A stretch of 22,049 bases of DNA from a virus, in the IMG/VR virus record IMGVR_UViG_3300028925_007187, positions 1-22,049 of that record; one strand, 5' to 3'. The position numbers and the translations under genes were made by a program. Position 1 is the first letter of the stretch, and each line of letters starts with the position of its first letter. Positions 1 to 6,858 of this stretch are shown here, in pieces. The notes beneath the pieces are model-generated. The model was not told the origin of the DNA, ran no database searches, and saw only the letters and a program-made list of their open reading frames with translations.

Positions 1-45
1 GGAAAATAGGGGGATAATCTTGGGCGACTTTCCCCCGATGACTTT

Positions 46-402
46 TTAACGAAGATCGTACAGCCAACATTCCATGTGGCCCCCACTCTCACGTTTACGG
101 GCGTGAGGGGTCTGTTCAATCAGGCCAGCATCTACGGCCTGCCTCACTGTCCCACAAATACTTTCGCTACTTTTTTTAAACAACCGCGCCAAATCTCTGC
201 TGGTCATTGGGCCGTGCTTTCGCAGAGCATTCAAAATTGGCTCGAACGCGCTGGTATTTGTTTTGCTGGGCGATGATTTTGGCATATCGCACGGCAAAGT
301 GGGTCGCAGTGGCTTGCCACGCAACTCTCCCGTGGTTCTAATAATTTTTGTCTGGCTGCGCTCAAACTCCAGCATCTTCTGGCCTAGCTTCTCTTCATTC
401 AT
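46..402 (-). CDS. Winged-helix DNA-binding protein, small
   Basis: A 118-aa protein. Its C-terminal half (about residues 52-118) reads as a winged helix: helix 'EPILNALRKHGPMTSRDLA', recognition-helix region 'SSESICGTVRQAVDAGLIE', then a basic turn (HARKRE) and a closing strand ending 'ECWLYDLR'. The N-terminal half is basic and probably unstructured. The start is supported by GAGGGAG about 5-6 bases upstream of the ATG. It is the last complete gene of the leftward operon, 12 bases after the 60-aa gene. The fold is inferred from the pattern of hydrophobic residues and the typical 'aGLIe' wing entry. A role as a phage regulator or accessory replication factor is a guess. The closing strand resembles the end of the 189-aa protein at 11495-12064. 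Confidence 0.6.
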   Translation of the reverse strand: MNEEKLGQKMLEFERSQTKIIRTTGELRGKPLRPTLPCDMPKSSPSKTNTSAFEPILNALRKHGPMTSRDLARLFKKSSESICGTVRQAVDAGLIEQTPHARKRESGGHMECWLYDLR

Positions 403-414
403 CTGTTTTCTCCC

Positions 415-597
415 TCAAATGTGATAATCGTTGCGTCTCAATTCCCTAACGTATCGGTCAAGTTCCTCCTGTGCCGACCACAAATTCTGCTTTGTATTTG
501 GTAGTGGATCAGATTTATATGCGGCGTCCTGACAGCGATCAACTACACCCCTCAAAAACTTTAATTCAGCGTTCTGCGCTGGTGTTAGTGCCTCCAT
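415..597 (-). CDS. Small hypothetical protein (60 aa)
   Basis: A 60-aa, largely helical, charged protein with no family I recognise. It begins MEALTPAQNAELKFLRGVVD and ends in an Arg-rich helix (ELDRYVRELRRNDYHI), so it may form a coiled coil or bind nucleic acid. AGGGAG lies about 6 bases upstream of the ATG. The next gene upstream in the operon ends at 598, immediately before this start, so the two are probably translationally coupled. Coding is supported by the good ribosome binding site and by the unbroken chain of genes on this strand. Confidence 0.55.
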   Translation of the reverse strand: MEALTPAQNAELKFLRGVVDRCQDAAYKSDPLPNTKQNLWSAQEELDRYVRELRRNDYHI

Positions 598-741
598 TTA
601 TTTCTCCCTCTGTTTTAACGTTATCTCCAGATGTTCGGCGTAGGCCGATTTTCGTTCTTTATCGTACTGCTTTTCCAGCAGTAGCTTTCGCAGGCGTATG
701 TTTTCCTCACAAACACGCTCATATTCTTCCCGGTTAATCAT
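598..741 (-). CDS. Small coiled-coil hypothetical protein (47 aa)
   Basis: I chose the ATG at 741, giving MINREEYERVCEENIRLRKL and so on, 47 aa. The frame is open further upstream, but that extension would overlap the VRR-NUC gene and looks unlike the rest. The chosen start has GGAG and AAAGGG upstream and sits 16 bases after the VRR-NUC stop. The protein is almost wholly charged helix with heptad-like spacing (ENIRLRKLLLEKQYDKE), suggesting a short coiled coil. Function unknown. Confidence 0.5.
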   Translation of the reverse strand: MINREEYERVCEENIRLRKLLLEKQYDKERKSAYAEHLEITLKQREK

Positions 742-757
742 GCCCTTTAAACTCCAT

Positions 758-1132
758 TTAACCACCAAAAAACTCCAGCACTTGTTTTGACGCATCGCCA
801 GCGCCCTTTCCCACAATCACAGTATCCCCCACCGATTCCAAATAACTAATGATTTTTTTCTGATCGGGGGAAATTCTGCCACCCTTGACCCTCTTCATTT
901 CGACCCACAGATTGCAGGAGGGGATATAAAGATCGGGTATTCCTCTGGTCACACCCTCAGCCTTCAGACGTGTCGCCACGCTGATAGACCGCTTCTCCCC
1001 ATTCGGGATCGCAAAGATTAAAACTTTCGGATACCTCGCCCGAAACCAGTTTATAAATCCCACCTGCTCTGAATGCTCAGAATGGGATGTCTTCAAGACT
1101 AAAATCTGCGAACGGCCCTTCTTGCGCCTCAT
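758..1132 (-). CDS. VRR-NUC domain nuclease
   Basis: A 124-aa single-domain nuclease of the VRR-NUC type in the PD-(D/E)XK superfamily. Visible motifs are the entry helix with an acidic residue (SEHSEQVGFINWF, about 17-29), 'PNG' (43-45), 'GIPDLYI' with catalytic Asp67, 'WVEMK' giving the E78-x-K80 pair, and Gln91 in the following helix. Phage and bacterial relatives cut branched or flap DNA, so a role in resolving replication or recombination intermediates is likely. The ATG at 1132 is preceded by GGAGAG at good spacing. A longer form from a TTG at 1174 is possible but has no such site. The gene starts inside the end of the helicase gene (56-base overlap), so the two are translated together. 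Confidence 0.85.
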   Translation of the reverse strand: MRRKKGRSQILVLKTSHSEHSEQVGFINWFRARYPKVLIFAIPNGEKRSISVATRLKAEGVTRGIPDLYIPSCNLWVEMKRVKGGRISPDQKKIISYLESVGDTVIVGKGAGDASKQVLEFFGG

Positions 1133-2732
1133 ATTTTCTCTCCACCTGTGTGTAATCAAACTGAACAACCTCAAAATATTTAGGATCGTATGTGCTTGGC
1201 TTGATCTTAATTCTGCTAGGCTGGACCCACCACTGACACTCGTTTAGCGCCTCGTCGGTTGTGTCGGCACCAGACATTAACAACCCCCGCCGCGCCTGAT
1301 ACTTGCTGGCCGCATAGCCCCCGTGATCGGGGCAGAGCCATTCGTTAACTGATAGCAGCCCAGCGTAGTATGTGACCTTGACCGAATCAGGCTTCCCCTC
1401 CTTGCGGTGGCGATGATAAATAACGCTATCAACATCGACCCATTCGTCCTTCACTTGCCCCGACAACATGGCCCCAGAATAGCTGTTTGAATTGTGGTTC
1501 AAAGTGGGTGGCGGGAATTGATGGCCGCACACATGGCATTGCAACGCCGCTGCAAAGCACATGGCTTGGCAAGCCTCGCACATTTTCACGGGTGCCGTAC
1601 CCTCGCCTGCCCCTGCCGACTTATCCTTGGGTTTTACCCTATCAAAAAATCCGTGACGCTGAACATTGGCTCCGAAATCACAGACCAGACAATCCTTCTT
1701 GCCTTCGGCCACCCTCGTACCCCTCCCAATCATCTGGATATAGAGTCCACAACTCGCGGTTGCTCTGCACAAACAAACAACGTCCACGGCAGGGTGATCA
1801 AATCCAGTGGTTAAGACGTTAACATTAATCAGGCATTTAAGTTCGCCGCTTTTGAAATCGGCAATCGTTTGCTCCCGCACGGCGCTGCTGTCGTTACCTG
1901 TTACCACGCCGACATCAATGTCGTGCGCCTCAAATTCAGCCTTCAGCATGAACGCGTGATTTACGCCGCTGCTAAACACCAGCCAGCTTTTGCGATCCGC
2001 GCTCAGTTCCACAATCTCAGCAACCGTCTTCCGCACCAGTTCGGGATCAGACGCAGCCGTGGCAAGGTCGCTCTCAATAAACTCGCCGCCCCGTTTTTTT
2101 ACGTTGGTCAGATCGATCTGGTTCAGACCGCCTTTGCTAATGACAGGCGACAGGTAGCCCTGCTCCATCAGCATCGACACAGGGATGTCATGAGCGATGC
2201 CATCGAACAGAGCGGATGCACCTTTGTGGAGATAGCCACTGTCCAATCGATAGGGTGTGGCTGTCAGGCCCACCACTTTTGTCGCGGGGTTACACACCTT
2301 CAGATCGGCAATAAACCTGTTGTATCGCGTCTCAGTATTTTTGGGCAGCATGTGCGCCTCATCGATCAGAATAAGGTCTGGCGCAGGAATGATGTCATAG
2401 GCGCGTTCCCAGACCGACTGGATGCCAGCAAATGTGATGGGGCGGTCTAAGACCTTCTGTTTCAGCCCTGCACTGTAGACCCCGAAATCAGCCTCTGGAT
2501 ACAATTCCAGCAGGCCATTGGCCCCCTGCTCCAAAAGCTCTTTGACGTGGGTAACAATCATCACACGGGTGCCAGAAAATGACATGGCGTCCTTTACGAT
2601 CTGCGCTATGATGGCTGTCTTGCCCGATCCCGTTGGGGCCACGATCAATGGATTATCGCCTGACTTACTTGCCCAATAGTTGTACAAGCCATCGACGGCT
2701 TCTTTCTGATAATCGCGTAATTCAAAGGTCAT
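1077..2732 (-). CDS. RadD-like SF2 DNA helicase with zinc finger and SSB-like tail
   Basis: A 551-aa superfamily 2 helicase. Visible motifs are Walker A APTGSGKT (32-39), DEAH (124-127), motif III TAT (157-159), a second RecA lobe with 'LTTGFDHP' (308-314), and motif VI QMIGRGTR (333-340). A CxxC...CxxC zinc finger follows (Cys385, 388, 399, 402) and then a C-terminal domain. This order matches the RadD/YejH group, which acts with SSB in recombination and replication repair. The last residues, ADFSLEDIPF, closely resemble the acidic SSB C-terminal peptide (E. coli SSB ends in DFDDDIPF). The phage's own DUF669 SSB candidate lacks such a tail. The gene lies between the HNH and VRR-NUC genes and overlaps both. 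Some annotations would just say DEAD/DEAH box helicase. Confidence 0.93.
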   Translation of the reverse strand: MTFELRDYQKEAVDGLYNYWASKSGDNPLIVAPTGSGKTAIIAQIVKDAMSFSGTRVMIVTHVKELLEQGANGLLELYPEADFGVYSAGLKQKVLDRPITFAGIQSVWERAYDIIPAPDLILIDEAHMLPKNTETRYNRFIADLKVCNPATKVVGLTATPYRLDSGYLHKGASALFDGIAHDIPVSMLMEQGYLSPVISKGGLNQIDLTNVKKRGGEFIESDLATAASDPELVRKTVAEIVELSADRKSWLVFSSGVNHAFMLKAEFEAHDIDVGVVTGNDSSAVREQTIADFKSGELKCLINVNVLTTGFDHPAVDVVCLCRATASCGLYIQMIGRGTRVAEGKKDCLVCDFGANVQRHGFFDRVKPKDKSAGAGEGTAPVKMCEACQAMCFAAALQCHVCGHQFPPPTLNHNSNSYSGAMLSGQVKDEWVDVDSVIYHRHRKEGKPDSVKVTYYAGLLSVNEWLCPDHGGYAASKYQARRGLLMSGADTTDEALNECQWWVQPSRIKIKPSTYDPKYFEVVQFDYTQVERKYEAQEGPFADFSLEDIPF

Positions 2733-3315
2733 GGGAAACTCTTTTTTCCGCTTGTAGCCTTGCAGCCACTGCCTCGTTCATTGTTAAAAACGTACCAAGA
2801 TTAGTTTTTCTGCCATCAATATTCATCGACGCCCTCCACTTCCCTTTGTCTTTTAAAAAGCTAACGCCCTTGACGCCTGATGTGTTGGCCTTGCTGACGC
2901 CAGTGTTCGCAGACTGCTCACGCGCCGTGACCTCTCGCAAATTTACTATCCTGTTATCGCAGCCATCTCTGTTAATGTGATCCACAGAGTTAGGCCAAAT
3001 AGGATAGTGGCCGTGATGCAGAAAAAAGGCCACGCGATGCGCCAGTAAATTCTTATCCCTTCCTTTATAGGAAAGGCTTCCAGTCAAATAATGACACGTT
3101 GATCGACCCGTTTTTAATCTGCGATTTAGGGATAATCGTCCACTGCGCTCTTTGTTATATTTAGCCGCAGCACCCGCAGCACTAACAAACGAACTGCCCT
3201 CGCCAGTGTCGTAAAAATCTTCCTCTGATCGATCCTGTGCGTAAATCAGTCCAGCCTCTGGATCATAGAGAAACAAACGCCGCATCAATTCCAAATCTTC
3301 CCACCAGTTTTTCAT
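2722..3315 (-). CDS. HNH endonuclease with AP2 DNA-binding domain
   Basis: A 197-aa protein with two domains. An HNH_3-type nuclease is visible around 'LAHRVAFFLHHG' and 'SVDHINRDGCDNRIVNLREV'. The expected metal and catalytic positions are the first His (about 93), the Asp-His pair (about 112-113) and the Asn residues that follow. An AP2/ERF-type domain covers about 146-190 (SGVKGVSF...KWRASMNIDGRK...LGTF). This combination is typical of free-standing phage homing endonucleases. I chose the ATG at 3315, which overlaps the stop of the Cas4-like gene (TGATG context) and has AGGGAGAGG upstream. The 3' end overlaps the helicase start by 11 bases. It is probably a selfish element settled between two replication genes, although it could have been adapted to phage needs. 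Confidence 0.9.
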   Translation of the reverse strand: MKNWWEDLELMRRLFLYDPEAGLIYAQDRSEEDFYDTGEGSSFVSAAGAAAKYNKERSGRLSLNRRLKTGRSTCHYLTGSLSYKGRDKNLLAHRVAFFLHHGHYPIWPNSVDHINRDGCDNRIVNLREVTAREQSANTGVSKANTSGVKGVSFLKDKGKWRASMNIDGRKTNLGTFLTMNEAVAARLQAEKRVSHDL

Positions 3316-4232
3316 CACGAAAACCTCTCCCTCAATTTTGCGCTATTGTCTTGGTTGCGAATGACGCCATGTGGCGTCTGATACTCCACGAAATCATCGC
3401 CAGCGTCTATGATCTCCCAATCGCTTGGAACCATAAACGGATTAAACAGGTGGCCCCCCGCGCCCTCCTTGCGGCTCCAAGTGCCGTCCCTCTCTGGGGT
3501 GCTGTGTGCGTCTGTTCTGGCATTAACCTCTGGCAGTTCACCGCCGTGGCAAATCGGAATATAATTGCAAAACCGACAGGCAAACTTTGACGGGTCGTGG
3601 CTGATTTTGCTGGGTGGCTTTTCATCAAAGATAATATTGCTGGCCTTGCTAATCAACATCTCACCCTCGGCCCGATCCCGCTGAATCCGCTCTGCGTAAA
3701 TCTCATCGTTATTTTTATTCACAGCAAAAAAATAGCAACGATCAATGTCAGCCAAATGCATCCCGACCTGGCACTGCGCCCAGTAAACGGGCTTGCTAAT
3801 TCGGACTCCCTTCATCTTTGTTTTGGAAAAGCTCTTATCGTTCATCGTTTTAAATTCCAAAGTGTGCGGCTCTTTGCTCTCAGGAAAGCCAACGCCAATT
3901 CCATCTAAGCTCAATCCAAAGTGACCCCCGCAGGCCGTGTAATTTATCTGCTTGCCTGTCTCTGGATCGACCTCCCAGACCTCGACCCCAATTGCCCGAA
4001 GGTTTGCCACGATCCGCTCTTCCTCGCGGTCACCCGTTTCAAACAGGCGCAGCATACGCCCCTCAAAGCTCTGCGTACTTGCGTGTCGAAACTGATACCA
4101 GAGCGCCCGACTGCACGGGTTGCCTATCTGGCTCCCCCCCAGATGCGGCCTGTGGCCGTTATCGCGGCTGGCCTCATAGTGTTCGTAAATCTTCTGCACT
4201 GTCGTAGGCTGCATGTATTTTTCAAGGTTCAT
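3315..4232 (-). CDS. Cas4/RecB-like PD-(D/E)XK nuclease with Fe-S cluster cysteines
   Basis: A 305-aa nuclease of the Cas4/RecB (PDDEXK_1) type. Visible residues are Cys40 in 'NPCSRALWYQF', His104 ('GGHFG'), Asp110 ('SLDGIG'), the Glu126-x-Lys128 pair ('LEFKT'), Gln153 in 'YWAQCQVGMHL', and the cysteines Cys219, Cys222 and Cys228 in 'ACRFCNYIPIC'. The four cysteines, one near the N-terminus and three near the end of the nuclease core, fit the 4Fe-4S staple of Cas4/AddB-type enzymes. It is probably an exonuclease that prepares single-stranded ends for the Sak4 and DUF669 proteins of the same operon. The C-terminal 75 residues form an extra, unknown domain. There is no CRISPR array or other cas gene nearby, so a CRISPR role is unlikely. 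Confidence 0.9.
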   Translation of the reverse strand: MNLEKYMQPTTVQKIYEHYEASRDNGHRPHLGGSQIGNPCSRALWYQFRHASTQSFEGRMLRLFETGDREEERIVANLRAIGVEVWEVDPETGKQINYTACGGHFGLSLDGIGVGFPESKEPHTLEFKTMNDKSFSKTKMKGVRISKPVYWAQCQVGMHLADIDRCYFFAVNKNNDEIYAERIQRDRAEGEMLISKASNIIFDEKPPSKISHDPSKFACRFCNYIPICHGGELPEVNARTDAHSTPERDGTWSRKEGAGGHLFNPFMVPSDWEIIDAGDDFVEYQTPHGVIRNQDNSAKLRERFS

Positions 4233-4493
4233 TTAAAACATTTCCCCTTGGTCAATATCGCTAGGTTTCCAAGTAATATCACAAAGTTGGTAGCTCTGGA
4301 CAAACTCGGAAAACTTGGCTTTATGAAATTTTCCTGATGGAGTAATCTGTTTTAAATCTTCGACAGACATACGCATTTGCTCTCCCTCATGCTCAATAAT
4401 CAACCCACCCTCACGAATTGCATCTTTGAGTTCATAATCTCTGACAGAGACAAATTTACCCAACCAAAGTTTCCTCACAAGTTTATGTTTCAT
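4233..4493 (-). CDS. Hypothetical protein (86 aa)
   Basis: An 86-aa protein of unknown family. It has a basic N-terminus (MKHKLVRKLWLGKFVSVRDY), a central strand-rich part with 'GGLIIEHEGEQMRMSVEDLKQI', and an acidic end (DIDQGEMF). The start has GGAG upstream (GAGAGGAGCCAAGATG). Its stop codon directly abuts the start of the Cas4-like nuclease. A hairpin lies just upstream of this gene, between it and the DUF669 gene. The alternating strand pattern suggests a small beta domain, but I cannot name a function. Confidence 0.7.
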   Translation of the reverse strand: MKHKLVRKLWLGKFVSVRDYELKDAIREGGLIIEHEGEQMRMSVEDLKQITPSGKFHKAKFSEFVQSYQLCDITWKPSDIDQGEMF

Positions 4494-4516
4494 CTTGGCT
4501 CCTCTCTATTTGTAAA

Positions 4517-4540
4517 ATGGGGCAGCAAAAGCCGCCCCAT
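4517..4540 (-). terminator. Hairpin with short U-run between DUF669 and 86-aa genes
   Basis: Read on the - strand this is a 10-bp stem (AUGGGGCGGC / GCUGCCCCAU) closed by a UUUU loop and followed by UUUUAC. All ten pairs form in the - strand RNA (one G-U). The + strand version has an A-C mismatch, so the element belongs to the leftward transcript. The U-run is short, so it may be a weak or partial terminator, or an mRNA-stabilising or processing hairpin that sets the ratio of SSB/Sak4 to nuclease mRNA. A similar hairpin lies at 11444-11467 in the rightward operon. Confidence 0.6.
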
Positions 4541-4551
4541 CGCAAAATAGA

Positions 4552-5016
4552 TTACCGCTTCCAAGGTGGCGCTGCCGCCGCCTGTGGAGCCGCCGCAGGG
4601 GCCGCTGTGGCAGCGCCGTTGGTTTTTGCACCTGAGTAGCCCTTGATCTCATTGCTGGCGCTGTACTGTCCATCTGCGGCCTTAACTGCCAGCTTCACCA
4701 GCAGAGGCTTGTCGTGCAGTTCGCTGCTGTCGCGGGGCGTCATAACGCCTGTGGCGTGGCAAATCGCAGACAGAGTGCGCTGTGCTATGTCCACTGCAAT
4801 CTGGTTCGGATTGTTGAGGTTCAATCGATCTATCAATTTGCGGCCAGCGTACTGGCCCTCGACAATCTCCAGACCAAGCTGAAGATACGAGCCAGTCATA
4901 GCCTTAGTCGGCTTCTCCTCGCTCTCGACAATTACTGCCGAATAGTTTCCCGCTGGTAGCGGCTCATATGTTGCGGCTGGTTCAATAGCCGCTGCGTTAA
5001 ATCCGTTCAGTTCCAT
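4552..5016 (-). CDS. DUF669-family phage ssDNA-binding protein
   Basis: A 154-aa protein that fits the DUF669 family, regarded as phage single-stranded DNA-binding proteins. Visible features are 'LPAGNYSAVIVESEEKPTK' (20-38), 'GSYLQLGLEIVEGQYAGRKL' (42-61) and 'DRLNLNNPNQIAVDIAQRTL' (63-82). A strand region follows ending near residue 126, then a low-complexity Ala/Pro linker and a short aromatic-basic tip, PPWKR. Classical SSBs end in an acidic peptide; this one does not, while the helicase of the same operon does. It lies immediately downstream of the Sak4-like ATPase, the usual pairing, and should coat ssDNA for annealing. The low-complexity C-terminus contrasts with the ordered N-terminal 125 residues. 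Confidence 0.88.
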   Translation of the reverse strand: MELNGFNAAAIEPAATYEPLPAGNYSAVIVESEEKPTKAMTGSYLQLGLEIVEGQYAGRKLIDRLNLNNPNQIAVDIAQRTLSAICHATGVMTPRDSSELHDKPLLVKLAVKAADGQYSASNEIKGYSGAKTNGAATAAPAAAPQAAAAPPWKR

Positions 5017-5031
5017 GTGAGTTTTCCTTCT

Positions 5032-5787
5032 CTACTCTGCTACAAAATCTGCAAATGGGTTGCGGTCAAACGTGAAGGCCAGAGGCTCACTAATGTTAAA
5101 CCGATTTTTCGTCACGCTCGACGCCTGCGGGTGGCAGATGATCTCTCGCTCCCCCGTCGAAATCGCACGTTTTTTGTCGCCATCACCGCCACGAACAAAT
5201 GTTTTCAGCCTGATCATGCCCACCATATCGACATTGTCAGTGTAATGAGGGATCGACTTCTTGTGCATCCGCACGGTGTATCGTGCGTAGCTTTCTTGAT
5301 CTGGCAGGTCGAGCATCTCAGTATCGGCGTGGCCGATGAAGACTATGTTGAGTCCTTTTTCGTAGGCGAGTGATCCCGCCCATTCCCTGATCTGCCTGTG
5401 CCTTTCAGCCGCTGTGCTGTAGCCAGCGCCGTAACCGCCGCCAGCTTGATTGATGCTTTTTGCCTTTGGATCAGCAGCCACAATCTCTGCCTCGACCATC
5501 GTCGCAAGCTGGGTGATCGAATCAATCACCAAGGTTTTGTGGTCGTGCTTCTGGGTGGCAAGCGCCTCAATCGCGTCCAGCACGTCCTGTGTGGACGTTG
5601 CCAATGGAAACAGGTTGACGTTATCATTACCTGCAAGGCTGGCTGTGCCGTCCTCTGTCCTGATGAAAACAGGGCTGGGAAACATAGCTGCAAGCGTAGT
5701 TTTTCCCATGCCACCTTCGCCAAACAGAGTGCAGATGATAGGCCGCTGGCCGCTTGGCTTGCTCAGTGTTTTAAGATCAATCGCCAC
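5032..5787 (-). CDS. Sak4-like RecA-fold ATPase (AAA_24), single-strand annealing/recombinase
   Basis: A 251-aa phage nucleotide-binding protein of the AAA_24 type, the group that contains Sak4 recombinases. It has Walker A GEGGMGKT (23-30), a following 'FIRTEDG' strand, Walker B 'TLVIDSITQL' (85-94), and a 'LNIVFIGHADTE' strand that fits the sensor position of a RecA core. It is about the size of a bare RecA core without N- or C-terminal extensions, as in Sak4. Relatives promote single-strand annealing together with an SSB, and the DUF669 gene follows 15 bases downstream. Its start overlaps the preceding 87-aa gene by 11 bases. ATPase family membership is clear; the annealing role is inferred from context. 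Confidence 0.9.
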   Translation of the reverse strand: MAIDLKTLSKPSGQRPIICTLFGEGGMGKTTLAAMFPSPVFIRTEDGTASLAGNDNVNLFPLATSTQDVLDAIEALATQKHDHKTLVIDSITQLATMVEAEIVAADPKAKSINQAGGGYGAGYSTAAERHRQIREWAGSLAYEKGLNIVFIGHADTEMLDLPDQESYARYTVRMHKKSIPHYTDNVDMVGMIRLKTFVRGGDGDKKRAISTGEREIICHPQASSVTKNRFNISEPLAFTFDRNPFADFVAE

Positions 5788-6040
5788 TGTACATATTCTC
5801 CCAACTTTTTCTGTCTGCTGCCAACGATGACATCTCTTTCAAAATTGCCTCTTGAGTTTCAACAACGTGTAAAAAGTCGTATCCGTCATGGACGTAATTG
5901 AAGATCAACATTGAATTATTGCCGCCCAAATGTTTATCATCCATGACAAACCGCTCTATCATTTTTACGTGATCTAAATTGACAATAACGGTCTTTGTCT
6001 CATCCATAACTTTTTGTCTCAAAGAAATCCAACAAGCCAT
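5777..6040 (-). CDS. Hypothetical protein (87 aa)
   Basis: An 87-aa protein that begins MACWISLRQK and contains 'TVIVNLDHVKMIERF', a strand pattern seen in small FlbD-like or phage beta-barrel proteins. The C-terminal part is helical (ETQEAILKEMSSLAADRKSW). It starts at an ATG that overlaps the previous stop (TAATG) and ends inside the Sak4 start (11-base overlap). A shorter form from the ATG at residue 12 is possible. It is the gene immediately before Sak4, so a role in recombination is conceivable but not shown by the sequence. Confidence 0.7.
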   Translation of the reverse strand: MACWISLRQKVMDETKTVIVNLDHVKMIERFVMDDKHLGGNNSMLIFNYVHDGYDFLHVVETQEAILKEMSSLAADRKSWENMYSGD

Positions 6041-6258
6041 TACTCAATCCTCCATGCCCGAAAGCTGCCATTGTCCTGCTGTTGACAACGCACCAGCATT
6101 CCCATCCGTTTTCCCGTGTTGCGAATTGATGTGGCCTGCGACTGCTCATCAACCACAACGCTGTCTCCAACGTCCATTTTACCCAGCAAATCTTTCCACT
6201 TGCCCGACCTGTCCCGCGAGGGTGCCGTCATTGGCACCCCTTTCTCAATTTTAAACAT
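6040..6258 (-). CDS. Hypothetical phage protein (72 aa)
   Basis: A 72-aa protein. I chose the ATG at 6258 because AGGGAG lies 7 bases upstream and the codon overlaps the stop of the 21-aa gene (TAATG). A TTG two codons earlier has no such support. The sequence 'FKIEKGVPMTAPSRDRSGKW' followed by 'LLGKMDVGDSVVVDEQS' and 'RMGMLVRCQQQDNGSFRAWRIE' matches a type of short phage protein I have seen repeatedly in phage replication regions. It looks like a small beta-rich fold with a 'GD' turn. Function unknown. Confidence 0.75.
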   Translation of the reverse strand: MFKIEKGVPMTAPSRDRSGKWKDLLGKMDVGDSVVVDEQSQATSIRNTGKRMGMLVRCQQQDNGSFRAWRIE

Positions 6259-6323
6259 TACCAATCTCCCTTAAATACGAGGGCGAATACCTCGTCCAAA
6301 ATTTCATCTATGCTGCGGTTCAT
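6258..6323 (-). CDS. Putative micro-gene (21 aa)
   Basis: A 21-aa reading frame, MNRSIDEILDEVFALVFKGDW. Its ATG overlaps the stop of the 51-aa gene (ATGA) and its stop overlaps the next start (TAATG). The product would be an acidic amphipathic helix. The overlaps on both sides are the same arrangements that join the longer genes here, and the frame carries the ribosome binding site of the next gene. It may be a true microprotein or just a coupling leader that carries ribosomes across the gap. Conservation in related phages would decide. Confidence 0.4.
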   Translation of the reverse strand: MNRSIDEILDEVFALVFKGDW

Positions 6324-6475
6324 TTTGTAAACTCCAAGTCTGGGTGGTCGCGCCACCTGTTCAATTTACGCTCTAACCTGAGTTTTGTTGGTCGCCAACT
6401 TGCAGAGCCGTCCATCACAACGATAGCGTCCAGAGCAGCAATCAGCATCTCAAGCTCGACATCAGTCAGGCTCAT
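6320..6475 (-). CDS. Small hypothetical protein (51 aa)
   Basis: A 51-aa frame, beginning MSLTDVELEMLIAALDAIVV and continuing with SWRPTKLRLERKLNRWRDHP to the stop. It starts within the stop of the preceding gene (TGATG) and ends within the start of the 21-aa frame (ATGA), filling a stretch that would otherwise be a gap. Two helices separated by a short turn are predicted by eye: an acidic-hydrophobic first helix and a basic second one. This is the look of a small helix-hairpin protein. Function unknown. Confidence 0.6.
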   Translation of the reverse strand: MSLTDVELEMLIAALDAIVVMDGSASWRPTKLRLERKLNRWRDHPDLEFTK

Positions 6476-6858
6476 CACACCACCTCAATCTTGACGCCGA
6501 TCTTGCCAGCTTTTGTTTCAAAGGCAGGCGCGATCTTGGCCCACAACTTTGGCTCATTAGCCAACAAGTAGCGGCAACCAGCGGCATCTGCGCTGATTGT
6601 GTGTTTCACAGGGTGTAGGCTAGTTGGAATTTTACGGCTGAGTTTGTCCCAAATAATTGCGTCAACTTTACGGCTGACAGGCTGTGTCAGTGTAACTTTG
6701 TGGCCGTCCAATTTGTGGGAGATGCTGCCCTCGTCTTTGGCTTCCAGGGCTGCTGCGATCTGCTCTTCAATCGCGTGGCGCTTTGCTGTCAGCGACTTTT
6801 CTTCTGCCTTAATTACCAGCCAATCGGCGGCAAGAATATCGACATTGATATTGTCCAT
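6475..6858 (-). CDS. Conserved-type phage hypothetical protein (127 aa), first gene of the leftward operon
   Basis: I chose the ATG at 6858 (MDNINVDILAADWLVIKAEE) because GGAG lies 6 bases upstream. A GTG at 6882 or an ATG at 6870 would add 4-8 residues. The N-terminus is a long charged helix (about 12-45) that reads like phage proteins of the 'aadWL..k..e..a...R..iE..ia' kind, followed by 'HKVTLTQPVSRKVD' strands and a C-terminal domain ending KIGVKIEVV. Such proteins are common just before phage recombination genes, but their function is not known to me. As the first gene after the divergent promoter it should be expressed earliest and most strongly in this operon. Confidence 0.75.
   Translation of the reverse strand: MDNINVDILAADWLVIKAEEKSLTAKRHAIEEQIAAALEAKDEGSISHKLDGHKVTLTQPVSRKVDAIIWDKLSRKIPTSLHPVKHTISADAAGCRYLLANEPKLWAKIAPAFETKAGKIGVKIEVV

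Noticed and set aside
1-45. A GGGGGA...TCCCCC stem followed by TATTTT downstream of the last leftward gene, as a terminator.
   Set aside because: The stem is six base pairs with a 16-base loop and the T-run is interrupted; the window ends there, so the operon may simply continue.
1869-2450. A long + strand frame (193 codons) opposite the helicase gene.
   Set aside because: It lies antisense to strong helicase motifs, has no ribosome binding site of note, and its product looks like reverse-strand noise.
3315-4232. Cas4-like nuclease as a sign of a CRISPR-Cas or anti-CRISPR system.
   Set aside because: No repeat-spacer array, cas1, cas2 or effector gene is present; the neighbours are recombination genes, so a phage recombination role is simpler.
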